Assembly (NCBI GenBank): GCA_003157575.1 | Contig: PMKA01000460.1 | Coordinates: 1 to 11,072, forward strand | Source of the DNA: Opitutia bacterium | GTDB taxonomy: Bacteria > Verrucomicrobiota > Verrucomicrobiia > Opitutales > Opitutaceae | DNA: 11,072 bases | Direction of reading: 5' to 3' | Shown: piece after piece, positions 1 through 7,809 of the stretch | Layout: every line of letters starts with the position of its first letter | Position numbering within the stretch: position 1 is the stretch's first letter | The notes under the pieces: model-generated | The model's database searches: none | What the model saw: the letters and a program-made list of their open reading frames with translations, nothing else | Told to the model about the DNA's origin: nothing | Program-made: the position numbers and the translations under genes

Positions 1-2
1 CT

Positions 3-110
3 CTGAAAAACCATGTGAATAACTTGTCAGCAAAGGCTGGCAGGCTGGCGGAAGGCACCGCTCTCACCGCCAACTATTGGCATTTCGGCCGGCCGCTCCC
101 AATCCGATGA
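3..110 (+). CDS. possible 3' end of a gene entering from the left edge
   Basis: The third forward frame is open from the window edge to a TGA at 108-110, giving 35 codons ending in HFGRPLPIR. The other two forward frames close within the first 22 bases. About 80 bases after the stop there is a good intrinsic-terminator candidate on the same strand, which is the main reason to suspect a real gene end here. I recognise no family. An open run of 35 codons in GC-rich DNA is easily due to chance, so this is only a possibility. Confidence 0.22.
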   Translation: MKNHVNNLSAKAGRLAEGTALTANYWHFGRPLPIR

Positions 111-189
111 TTCCTGGCCGCCTGCCATCGGGAAACACCCCCGGACGGCCAACACGACTCTCCCGCCGTTTCGGAGGCTCAGGACAGCC

Positions 190-228
190 ATCCGGGAATC
201 CAACGGAACCACTCGCCCCGGATTTTTT
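190..228 (+). terminator. candidate rho-independent terminator
   Basis: A perfect 7-bp stem is formed by ATCCGGG (190-196) and CCCGGAT (217-223), with a 20-base loop. A run of six T follows at 223-228. The orientation fits termination of + strand transcription coming from the left. The loop is longer than usual, which weakens the call. If real, it insulates the GH2 gene from upstream transcription. Confidence 0.45.
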
Positions 229-241
229 ATCGTCGGTAGTA

Positions 242-269
242 ATTATGGTTAAATAATTTACATCATAAT
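242..269. promoter_or_regulatory. AT-rich dyad upstream of the GH2 gene, possible operator or promoter region
   Basis: ATTATG (242-247) and CATAAT (264-269) are exact inverted arms. Between them lies a second dyad, TAAAT (250-254) and ATTTA (256-260), with almost the same centre. The surrounding DNA is strongly GC-rich, so this island of about 30 bases stands out. It sits just after the candidate terminator and about 250 bases before the GH2 start. It could be a regulator binding site or part of a promoter, but no clear -35/-10 pair was found. Confidence 0.35.
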
Positions 270-270
270 C

Positions 271-522
271 GTTGTCGACGTAGCCACCGTCCATGGCCGT
301 CCGGTAGCGCCGGGGCATGCATTCCACCCCCCCTCCCCGACGAGGCGGATTGCGCTCCGATTGCGTTCCACGGGCACTTCCGTCGTCCATGCGGAAGATC
401 GGGGCGAAACCCGCTCCAGCAAGGGCCGGCCGCCATGTAACAATCGTGTGAACCGCACTTGTGAAGAAGTATTGAATTCGTCATGACAAATGAAGTCCCC
501 CCAGTGATCGGACTCCCTCCCA
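271..522. other. non-coding stretch before the GH2 gene
   Basis: No open frame here has recognisable protein features. The minus-strand frames that cross it continue into the antisense of the GH2 gene and look like shadows. A small palindrome, GTCATGAC, lies at 480-487, about 35 bases before the GH2 start. No convincing promoter hexamers or Shine-Dalgarno sequence were found. The stretch probably acts as the 5' leader and control region of the GH2 gene. Confidence 0.4.
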
Positions 523-2625
523 ATGATTCCCAGGACGATGGTTCCCACATTGCTCGTCTGCCTTTCCACCGCGCTCTCCGCCCAGCGGCAGGTGCTTCCG
601 TTGGACGCCGGCTGGCGCTTCATCCGGCGCGATGCCGGCCTCGCCGCGGCCGTCGACCCGAACTGGCAGGCGGTGACGCTGCCCCATACCTGGAACAACC
701 TCGACGGCCAGAACGGCGCCGCCGCGGATCCAGGCGTGACCGACGGATATTATCGCGGCGCAGGGTGGTACGAGAGGCAGTTTCAGCTGCCGAAGGAGAG
801 CGCCGGCCGGCGGGTCTTTGTCCGCTTCGAAGCCGTGTCCATCGTCGCCGACGTATTCGTCAACGACCGGCATGTCGGCCAGCACCGCGGCGCATTCGGC
901 GCCTTCTGCTTCGAACTGACCCCGTTTTTACGCAGCGACGGCCCGAACGTGATCCGTGTCCGGGCCGACAATTCGCATTTCCAGGACGTGCCTCCTCTCT
1001 CGGGCGACTTCACCCTGTGCGGCGGCATCTACCGCCCCGCCAGCCTGATCGTGACAGATGCGGTTTGTATCAGCCCTCTGGATCATGCTTCAGGCGGCGT
1101 CTACCTTACAACGGAGGAACTGGGCGCGGCGCGGGCTGAAGTGGAGGTGAAAACCCTTGTTTCCAACGGACAGGGCGGCCCGGCCGGCGTCCGGATCGAG
1201 ACCGAGATTGCCGATGCCGCCGGCAGGGTCGTCGTATCGGACGAAAGGCCTGTTTCGATCGCCGCCGGCGCCACAGGGACGGTCCTCCAGCCGCTCATCA
1301 TTCCAAATCCCCACCGCTGGCAGGGAAGAAAGGACCCCTACCTGTATTCCGCCACGGTCCGTCTGCGCCGTGACGGCCGGGTGCTCGACACCGTCACGCA
1401 GCCCCTGGGCCTCCGCACGATCGAGATCTCCCCGGACCGCGGGGTGCTGCTCAACGGCGAGCCCTGTGCGGTCCACGGAGTGAACTGTCATCAGGACCGC
1501 CTGGACAAGGGCTGGGCGGTGACGTCCGCGGACCATGCGGAGGACATCGGCCTCATCCTTGAGCTCGGTTGCACCGGGCTGCGCCTGGCGCACTACCAGC
1601 AAAGCGGCGTTGTCCACGATCTCTGCGATCGCGGCGGGCTGCTGGTCTGGCAGGAGATTCCCCTGATCGAACGCATCTCCGGCCTGCCGGAGTTTGCAGA
1701 GAACGCGAGGCAGCAGCTCACCGAGATGATCCTGCAGGGATACAACCATCCGTCGCTGTGCTTCTGGGGGCTGTTCAACGAGCTCAACGCCCCCTGGGTC
1801 GAGCAGCCGGGACCCGGCCCGGACCGCCTGATCGACGAACTGCGCGGCCTGGCGCACGGGCTCGACGCCTCCCGGCCGACCGTCGCCGCTTCATGGATAC
1901 GTGAGCCGTCAACGCTCCACGGCACCCCGGACCGGATCGCTTTCAACGTTTATCCCGGCTGGTATTGGGGGACGCCGGACGACTACGGAAAGCTCTTCGC
2001 CGATCTCAGCGCGATGATGGGCGGGCGGCGGGTCGGGATCAGCGAATACGGCGCGGGAGCCGGCATCCTCCATCACCAGGAGGGCGTGCTGGCGCCGCCG
2101 AAAAACACGGCGACGCGGTTTCACCCCGAGGAATGGCAGGCGGTCGTGCACGAACGGGCCTGGGCCGCCGCGCGGGACAATCCGCACCTCTGGGGAACGT
2201 TTGTGTGGGCCATGTTCGATTTTGCGTCGGACAAACGCGACGAGGGCGATGCGCCCGGCCGCAACGACAAGGGGCTGGTCACGGGCGACCGCAAGGTCAG
2301 GAAGGATGCGTTCTACTTCTACCAGGCGAACTGGACGGAGGAGCCGATGGTCCGCCTGGCCTCGAGCAGGCTGACGCCGCGCAGGCTCGCGACCACCGAG
2401 GTCAAGGCCTACTCGAATTGCGCGGAGGTCGAACTCCTTGTGAACGGAGCGTCGGCGGGCGCCGTCCATCCCGACACGGTGAAGATCTGCCGCTGGCCCG
2501 GCGTCGCGCTCGCCCCCGGCGCAAACCGGATCGAGGTGATCGGGCGGCGCGACGGAAAGGAAGTCCGGGACCGGTGCGAATGGGTTCTCGAAGCCCGGCA
2601 GGCTGCCGGGACTGAACCTCGCTGA
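523..2625 (+). CDS. secreted glycoside hydrolase family 2 protein (beta-galactosidase-like)
   Basis: The 700-residue product should hydrolyse terminal beta-linked sugars from oligo- or polysaccharides outside the cytoplasm. The substrate (galactoside, glucuronide or mannoside) cannot be told from sequence alone. Residues 1-20 form a signal peptide ending ALSA, with cleavage likely before Gln21. The GH2 order follows: sugar-binding jelly-roll (about 22-170), immunoglobulin-like domain (about 190-305), TIM barrel (about 305-600) and a C-terminal DUF4982-like beta domain (about 620-690). HGVNCHQDR (318-326) is the usual motif at the barrel start. The acid/base is expected at Glu420 in FWGLFNELN and the nucleophile at Glu508 in VGISEYGAG, so the enzyme looks catalytically complete. 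The ATG at 523 gives the best signal peptide; ATG 538 is an alternative. No strong ribosome binding site is visible. The gene stands alone and converges on the next one. Confidence 0.93.
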   Translation: MIPRTMVPTLLVCLSTALSAQRQVLPLDAGWRFIRRDAGLAAAVDPNWQAVTLPHTWNNLDGQNGAAADPGVTDGYYRGAGWYERQFQLPKESAGRRVFVRFEAVSIVADVFVNDRHVGQHRGAFGAFCFELTPFLRSDGPNVIRVRADNSHFQDVPPLSGDFTLCGGIYRPASLIVTDAVCISPLDHASGGVYLTTEELGAARAEVEVKTLVSNGQGGPAGVRIETEIADAAGRVVVSDERPVSIAAGATGTVLQPLIIPNPHRWQGRKDPYLYSATVRLRRDGRVLDTVTQPLGLRTIEISPDRGVLLNGEPCAVHGVNCHQDRLDKGWAVTSADHAEDIGLILELGCTGLRLAHYQQSGVVHDLCDRGGLLVWQEIPLIERISGLPEFAENARQQLTEMILQGYNHPSLCFWGLFNELNAPWVEQPGPGPDRLIDELRGLAHGLDASRPTVAASWIREPSTLHGTPDRIAFNVYPGWYWGTPDDYGKLFADLSAMMGGRRVGISEYGAGAGILHHQEGVLAPPKNTATRFHPEEWQAVVHERAWAAARDNPHLWGTFVWAMFDFASDKRDEGDAPGRNDKGLVTGDRKVRKDAFYFYQANWTEEPMVRLASSRLTPRRLATTEVKAYSNCAEVELLVNGASAGAVHPDTVKICRWPGVALAPGANRIEVIGRRDGKEVRDRCEWVLEARQAAGTEPR
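2594..2610. terminator. strong hairpin at the 3' end of the GH2 gene
   Basis: CCCGGCA (2594-2600) pairs perfectly with TGCCGGG (2604-2610) around a 3-base loop. It lies inside the last codons of the GH2 gene. No T-run follows on either strand, so it is not a canonical intrinsic terminator. The two genes end head-to-head with only 3 bases between their stops, so a hairpin inside the coding region may help stop or stabilise the convergent transcripts. That role is inference. Confidence 0.25.
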
Positions 2626-2628
2626 ACG

Positions 2629-4371
2629 CTACCGCCGGCGCCGCGGACCGCGCGAACGCCTCGCTGCAGGCGCCCCGCACTGGACCGTTTCGCCCGGGGC
2701 CGCTGACTGATCGGAAGGATTTTCGTCCTCCCCCTTCTCCGCGAATTTCGACGCCTTAGCGTTCAGCCACAGCTGGCCTCTCGCGTTCCGGTTCAGCCAG
2801 AGGATCTCGCCTGCATGTTCGACGAACACCGGCTTCTCGCGGGCCTTCTCCGGCGCCTTCAGCCCGCCGCGGACAAGGGCCGCAAGCAGATCGTCGGCGC
2901 TCCTGCCCAGCTGTTCGGCCAGTTTCCCAAGTTCCTCCGCGATGCCTCCCCGCTTGGTCTCCCGAAGCAGGAGCCTGACGGCGGCAAAAGGCGCGCTCTC
3001 CGCAGGAGCGGCCAGGGACGCGTCGGTTTGCGGTGCGACGGCAGGAGGGACCTCGACAGGCGGCGCCACGGCCGGAGGCGTGCCTGCGGGCGTGACATCC
3101 ACCGGCGTGGGGACAGCCGTCGCGGGCTGCGGCTCTTGCTGCGGTCCGGTCGCCACCGGCGCAGCCGGGACCGTTTCCGTCGACGGGACAGGCGCGGGGG
3201 CCGGCGGGACCTCATCGCGTTTTTCGCGCACATTGATCCAGACCTGCCCGGTCTTGTCCCTGTTGAGCCAGTAGACGAACATGCCGATCTCGACAAACGC
3301 GGGCTTGTCGTTCGGGCGCGAAGGAAGAACGAGGCCGAGCGCCTCAAAAGCCTCCCCAAGCGCCCGCGGCTCGGTCCGAAACGCCCGCGCAAGATAACTG
3401 ACGCTGCCGGAGAGTCCTCCGCCGTGACGGTTGCGCCGCATCGCAGGCCGCAGGCGATCCAGCAACTCTGTGCCGCCGGGCAACGGGTTGACGGGCTGCG
3501 ACGCCGGTTCAGGCGCGGGTGGTTCCGCCGCGGCAGGCTCAGGCGCAACCGGCGCAAGAACCGGCACGGGGACCGCAACTTCTGCCGGCGGAGCGGCCTC
3601 CTCCTGCGGCTCCCCTCCGGCGGGCGCCTCCTGCGGCGTCGCCTCGGAGGCGACGCGATGGCCCTGGGCGGGCCGGAACACGGCCCGCGGCTTTTCGCGC
3701 GTGTTGATCCACAGCTGTCCGCGGTGGTTCAGATTCAGCCAGTAAAGATCGCCGTCGTACTCCAGGTACACGGGGTCGTCCTTTGCGCTCGCAGGAAGCG
3801 TGAAACCGCACTCCTTCAGGGCCTCGACAAGGTCCGCCTCGGTCTGCTCGAATTTCTTCGCCAGATAATCGATGCCCACGGCCATGCCCGGCCCGCGCTG
3901 GTTCCGGCGCATGTGGGGACGGATCGCCTCGAAGAACGTCGGCAGATCCTCGTCGTTCTCCAAGTCGTCAAACTCCTCCGCCTTTTCCTCTCCGGCGTCC
4001 TCGTCCTCGTCGGCGCCATGCACCGGCCGCAGGGACTCCTCCTGTGAAAAGAGCGACTCGCGCCGTTCCTCGGCTTCTGCGCGAAGTTCCTCCACGCTGG
4101 GAGCCGACGACTGCCGATCCTGTGGCGGAGCCGGGATCGCGCCCGATTTGGTCGAGGGCATTCCGGCGCCCGGAGCCGCCTCCACGTTCCAGTCGCGCAT
4201 GACCGGCCGGCGCGCCAGACCGTTGAAAGCGAGAGGGTTTTCCGGACGAGTCTGGAAATGGATGATCTCCCATTCATCCTTACCCAGGAGATTAAGGTGC
4301 TGCTCCAGCAGCGCCAATGAACCGAAACCCAGCGATCCGCTGGTGATGATCTTATATTCCCAATTTGGCAT
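2629..4371 (-). CDS. uncharacterised DUF4177-like protein with three copies of a domain and Pro/Ala-rich linkers
   Basis: This is a 580-residue protein of unknown function. Residues 1-60 (starting MPNWEYKIITSG, with LGKDEWEIIHFQ) resemble the small DUF4177 fold. An acidic, charged segment follows (about 92-143). Three related domains come next at about 146-227, 303-384 and 462-542. Each has an N-terminal helical part and ends in a conserved core of the form WLN-x4-GQ-(L/V)-W-(I/L)-N. They are separated by low-complexity Pro/Ala/Glu linkers (228-302 and 385-461). The tail is very basic, RRSRGPRRRR, which suggests nucleic-acid or ribosome contact. There is no signal peptide or membrane segment. 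It lies 60 bases downstream of rsmH on the same strand, so probably in one transcript. I chose ATG 4371 because the family-like sequence begins there; the frame is open upstream to a TTG at 4416. Confidence 0.8.
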   Translation of the reverse strand: MPNWEYKIITSGSLGFGSLALLEQHLNLLGKDEWEIIHFQTRPENPLAFNGLARRPVMRDWNVEAAPGAGMPSTKSGAIPAPPQDRQSSAPSVEELRAEAEERRESLFSQEESLRPVHGADEDEDAGEEKAEEFDDLENDEDLPTFFEAIRPHMRRNQRGPGMAVGIDYLAKKFEQTEADLVEALKECGFTLPASAKDDPVYLEYDGDLYWLNLNHRGQLWINTREKPRAVFRPAQGHRVASEATPQEAPAGGEPQEEAAPPAEVAVPVPVLAPVAPEPAAAEPPAPEPASQPVNPLPGGTELLDRLRPAMRRNRHGGGLSGSVSYLARAFRTEPRALGEAFEALGLVLPSRPNDKPAFVEIGMFVYWLNRDKTGQVWINVREKRDEVPPAPAPVPSTETVPAAPVATGPQQEPQPATAVPTPVDVTPAGTPPAVAPPVEVPPAVAPQTDASLAAPAESAPFAAVRLLLRETKRGGIAEELGKLAEQLGRSADDLLAALVRGGLKAPEKAREKPVFVEHAGEILWLNRNARGQLWLNAKASKFAEKGEDENPSDQSAAPGETVQCGAPAARRSRGPRRRR

Positions 4372-4431
4372 GATGGGCGAAAACGATGTCCCACCCATCC
4401 CAGAAGCGGGGGGCAAAGCCGAGCTAAAAGT

Positions 4432-5535
4432 TTAGCCTGCAGTGCCTGGCCGACAGGCAGCCCTCACGGCCCAGCGAAGTTTTGCGGGGGAACTGCGCGG
4501 ATTGTCCCGCCGTTCCTCCGGCCCGGCGCGAACGACCTCTTCGTTGGTCGCGGAATAAATCCCGGCACGCAGACCTTCACGAAAGGCGCTCTTCACACGT
4601 CGGTCCTCGCCGGAATGAAATGTGAGGATCGCCACCCGCCCTCCGGCTTTCAGACAGAAAGGCAGCTGGCGCAGAAACAGGTCGAGCACGCCGAACTCAT
4701 CGTTCACCGCGATGCGGATCGCCTGAAACACCCGGCGCACGCTGTCGTCGTGAGTCTTCGGATCGGCGCCGCGAACGTGTTTGAGCAGGATGGCCCGGAT
4801 CGCCTCCGCGAGCTGCCGCGTCCGGGTGAACGGCGTTCTGCTCCTCCGGGCCACCAACTCCCGGGCCAGCACCTGCGCATGGGGTTCGTCGGCGTTCTCG
4901 CTGAGCGCAGACGCAAGCTCCTCGCACGGCACCCGCGCAAGCCAGCCGGCCGCTGAGGGCTGTCGCAAAGGATTCATCCGCAGATCGAGCGGGCCGTCGG
5001 CTTTGAAAGTGAAACCGCGCGCCGGGTCGTCCAGCTGCATGGAAGAGACCCCGAGGTCGGCAAGCACGGCGTCCACGCCGTCGAGTCCGAGTTCCGCCAG
5101 CACCTTGGGCAAAGCGGCGAAATTGGATCGCACCGCGGTGAAGGCATCCTCACTCCAGCCGGCCGCACGCAGGCGGGCGGTGGTTTTGGGAAGTTCGATC
5201 GGATCGACATCGAGTCCGACGAGCCGGCCTCCGGGAGCAATGCGCGCCAGCATTTCGCGGGTGTGCCCGCCGAAGCCGAGCGTGCAATCCACGACGCATT
5301 CGCCTGGTTTGAGGGCGAGCGCGTTCAGAATTTCGGCCACCATGATCGGCCGGTGGCTGCCGGCGGGCGTCTTCCCCGAGGCGAGCACCTTCTCCACGTC
5401 GGCGGCATACCGTTCCGGATTGAGCTCCTTGTATTTCTCCTCAAAACGCCGGGGATTCTTCCCAGCATAGCGCTTGCGCCGCTTGTGGGGTGCGGTCTCT
5501 CCTGCTTGGGGCGTTGGGAATTCAGGATCAGACAT
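4432..5535 (-). CDS. rsmH: 16S rRNA (cytosine(1402)-N(4))-methyltransferase RsmH (MraW)
   Basis: RsmH uses S-adenosylmethionine to methylate N4 of C1402 in the decoding centre of 16S rRNA. Family motifs are present in order: HRPIMV (61-66), the SAM-binding loop VDCTLGFGGHT (82-92), GLDVDP (107-112), ADLGVSSMQLDD (159-170), GPLDLRM (181-187), VNDE (277-280), TFHSGEDR (305-312) and NPRSSPAKLR (345-354). The last two vary slightly from the common SFHSLEDR and NPRSRSAKLR forms. At 367 residues it exceeds the usual length of about 310 because of a basic, Tyr/Arg/Lys-rich N-terminal extension of about 58 residues. ATG 5535 was chosen over TTG 5547. The gene is usually found in the dcw cell-division cluster after mraZ and before ftsL/ftsI; neither is present here. 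It starts only 13 bases after the HsdM remnant. Confidence 0.96.
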   Translation of the reverse strand: MSDPEFPTPQAGETAPHKRRKRYAGKNPRRFEEKYKELNPERYAADVEKVLASGKTPAGSHRPIMVAEILNALALKPGECVVDCTLGFGGHTREMLARIAPGGRLVGLDVDPIELPKTTARLRAAGWSEDAFTAVRSNFAALPKVLAELGLDGVDAVLADLGVSSMQLDDPARGFTFKADGPLDLRMNPLRQPSAAGWLARVPCEELASALSENADEPHAQVLARELVARRSRTPFTRTRQLAEAIRAILLKHVRGADPKTHDDSVRRVFQAIRIAVNDEFGVLDLFLRQLPFCLKAGGRVAILTFHSGEDRRVKSAFREGLRAGIYSATNEEVVRAGPEERRDNPRSSPAKLRWAVRAACRPGTAG

Positions 5536-5548
5536 TAAAAAATCCAAT

Positions 5549-6496
<948 letters not shown>

Positions 6497-6500
<4 letters not shown>

Positions 6501-7210
6501 CCGATGGCCCCTCCGCTCTGACCGCGCCAGATGAAGACGTTGAATTTCGCCTCCCTCAGCAGCGTTGATCGCAGCAGGGAATATCCGGTGCGTTCCCGGA
6601 TGCGGGCCACCAGCGCGTTCTTCGCCGGGCTCTGGTTCAGTCCGCGGTTGACGTAGCCGACCGCCCCCAGCAACAGGTCCGCGAGCTGGAGCTGTTCCAC
6701 CGCGTGCGACTCCACCACCTGCACCCGCTCGACGATATGGCGGTCGAAATCATAGAGGTTGTTGCACAACACCTCGTGCAGTTTTGCCACCTTTCCCGCG
6801 CTGCGGGTGTCCTTCTTGTCGAGATAAAGCCGGAATCGGGCTCCGGGCGTGAGCAGCGGCTCGAACAGGCCGAACATCATCTTGAAATACCAGTCGTCGT
6901 GGCTCTGTCCGAATTCGCCGTGACGCAAGCCTGCCTTGTGGGCCACCCAGGCGCGGAAATGCAGCTCATCTTCACCGAGGAAATAGTCCAACACCGCCCG
7001 GTAGAAGGCCACTTTTGCAGGCGAAACCTTGGACCATTTTATCTCGAAGCCGGGCGGCAGCCCGTGGGCCGTCTTGATTTCGCGCAACCGCACTGCGATC
7101 TCGCGCGCCTTGACCTGCGGGCACCAGCTCACGCCGAGGACCATCACCGGTTGATGGTCGTTTTCAAGATGGCAGCTCTCGTCGCAATAGAGATTGAAGC
7201 CTTGGGACAT
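6497..7210 (-). CDS. DUF3800 family protein
   Basis: The 237-residue product belongs to the DUF3800 family, often found in phages, mobile islands and next to restriction or toxin genes. It is suspected to be a nuclease with an RNase H-like fold. The family pattern is complete: N-terminal LYCDESCH with Asp10 and Glu11, FEIKWSK (55-61), a central FRLYLDKKDTR strand with Asp131, and QLADLLLGAVGY (175-186) with Asp178. These acidic residues would be the metal-binding set if it is a nuclease; this is inference. ATG 7210 was chosen because the conserved DES strand starts six residues later; the frame is open upstream to 7252. No strong Shine-Dalgarno sequence is visible. It follows the HsdR/HsdS-like remnant by 54 bases and overlaps the next gene by four bases, so all three probably share a transcript. 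Confidence 0.88.
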
Positions 7211-7264
7211 CGGCAAGGATCTGGCAACGAATTCGACAAAATTACAGAACAAGGATAATTTCCA

Positions 7265-7615
7265 TCAATTTTTAGAGGCTACGGTGGCCCTTCTGGTTCG
7301 GAGGCGCTTGGTTGTCTCGTCTTGGGCGGCGCGCTCGGCGCGAATGCGGGCGAGCAGCAAGCCGGCGGTCTGGTCCTCGACGACCGTGATGTTCTGACCG
7401 ACTTCCTCCTTCTTCGCCTCGATCACCCCAACGGCGTGCTTGTCAACGAACAGCACGTAATCCGCCGGACCTGTGTCGGTGGGGTATTCGCGAACGGCGA
7501 TGCCCGGGCTGGCGTTGAAGTCAATCGCCTTCCTGTCCTGAACAACCCAGCCGCATGCGACGAGCTGCGTGTCGATTTCCTGGCGGGCGAGTTGCTCTGG
7601 ATTGAGGTCCGGCAT
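7265..7615 (-). pseudogene. truncated HsdR N-terminus, apparently fused to an HsdS C-terminal tail
   Basis: Residues 1-85 of this 116-residue frame match the start of type I restriction subunit R: MPDLNPEQLARQEID, then CGWVVQDRKAID, then TDTGPADYVLF and VGVIEAKKE. Asp52 and the Glu66-x-Lys68 pair form the PD-(D/E)xK nuclease core. HsdR is normally around 800-1000 residues with a helicase motor; all of that is missing. After VVEDQTAG the sequence switches to LLLARIRAERAAQ followed by an Arg/Thr-rich end. This looks like the low-complexity C-terminal tail common in HsdS specificity subunits. The simplest reading is an in-frame deletion joining hsdR to hsdS near 7360. The HsdR part is clear; the HsdS part is inference from memory of such tails. 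The product cannot translocate or recognise DNA as HsdR or HsdS. Confidence 0.72.
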
Positions 7616-7809
7616 GGGGTAAAAGACTGCCGCGATACGCGATCGATTCTTCCTCCGGTATCGGTTCCAACGCAAGAAAGGACGATGGAACCACGGCGGA
7701 CACGGAGGTCCGCCCTCCAAATGCAAATGAAGCAGGCCGGTGAGCCTGCGCAACCTATGACGCCGCGCGATTGACCGGCGCCCGGGGCGTCGCCGCTCCA
7801 AAGCTCCGT
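7616..7809. other. intergenic region between the helicase gene and the HsdR remnant
   Basis: This 194-base gap separates two minus-strand genes. It holds the palindromic element at 7691-7720 and a weaker inverted pair, GACGCC (7759-7764) and GGCGTC (7786-7791), without a T-run. No clear promoter for the HsdR remnant was found. The sequence upstream of the ATG at 7615 lacks a recognisable ribosome binding site. Confidence 0.4.
7691..7720. repeat. REP-like palindromic element
   Basis: GGCGGAC (7695-7701) and GTCCGCC (7708-7714) form a perfect 7-bp stem around a 6-base loop. They are flanked by CCAC and CTCC. The minus-strand reading GGAGGGCGGACCTCCGTGTC resembles short intergenic repeats I associate with some verrucomicrobial and related genomes. 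Only one copy is in this window, so the repeat status is inference. It lies between the helicase gene and the decayed restriction locus, where it may mark an island boundary. Confidence 0.45.

Noticed and set aside
64..390. 108-codon minus-strand frame in the leader region
   Set aside because: It crosses the terminator candidate and the AT-rich dyad, has no ribosome binding site and matches no family I know.
1090..1857. 255-codon minus-strand frame inside the GH2 gene
   Set aside because: It is antisense to the GH2 barrel, which has both catalytic glutamates. No protein signature is seen in the antisense frame.
3480..3660. Possible tandem DNA repeat in the GC-rich linker
   Set aside because: It is the coding sequence for a Pro/Ala-rich linker. 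The repetition is at the amino-acid composition level, not an exact DNA repeat or CRISPR.
2815..4047. 410-codon + strand open frame opposite the repeat protein
   Set aside because: It is antisense to a protein with clear domain repeats, is overwhelmingly Arg-rich, and has no recognisable fold. It is typical of a GC-rich shadow frame.
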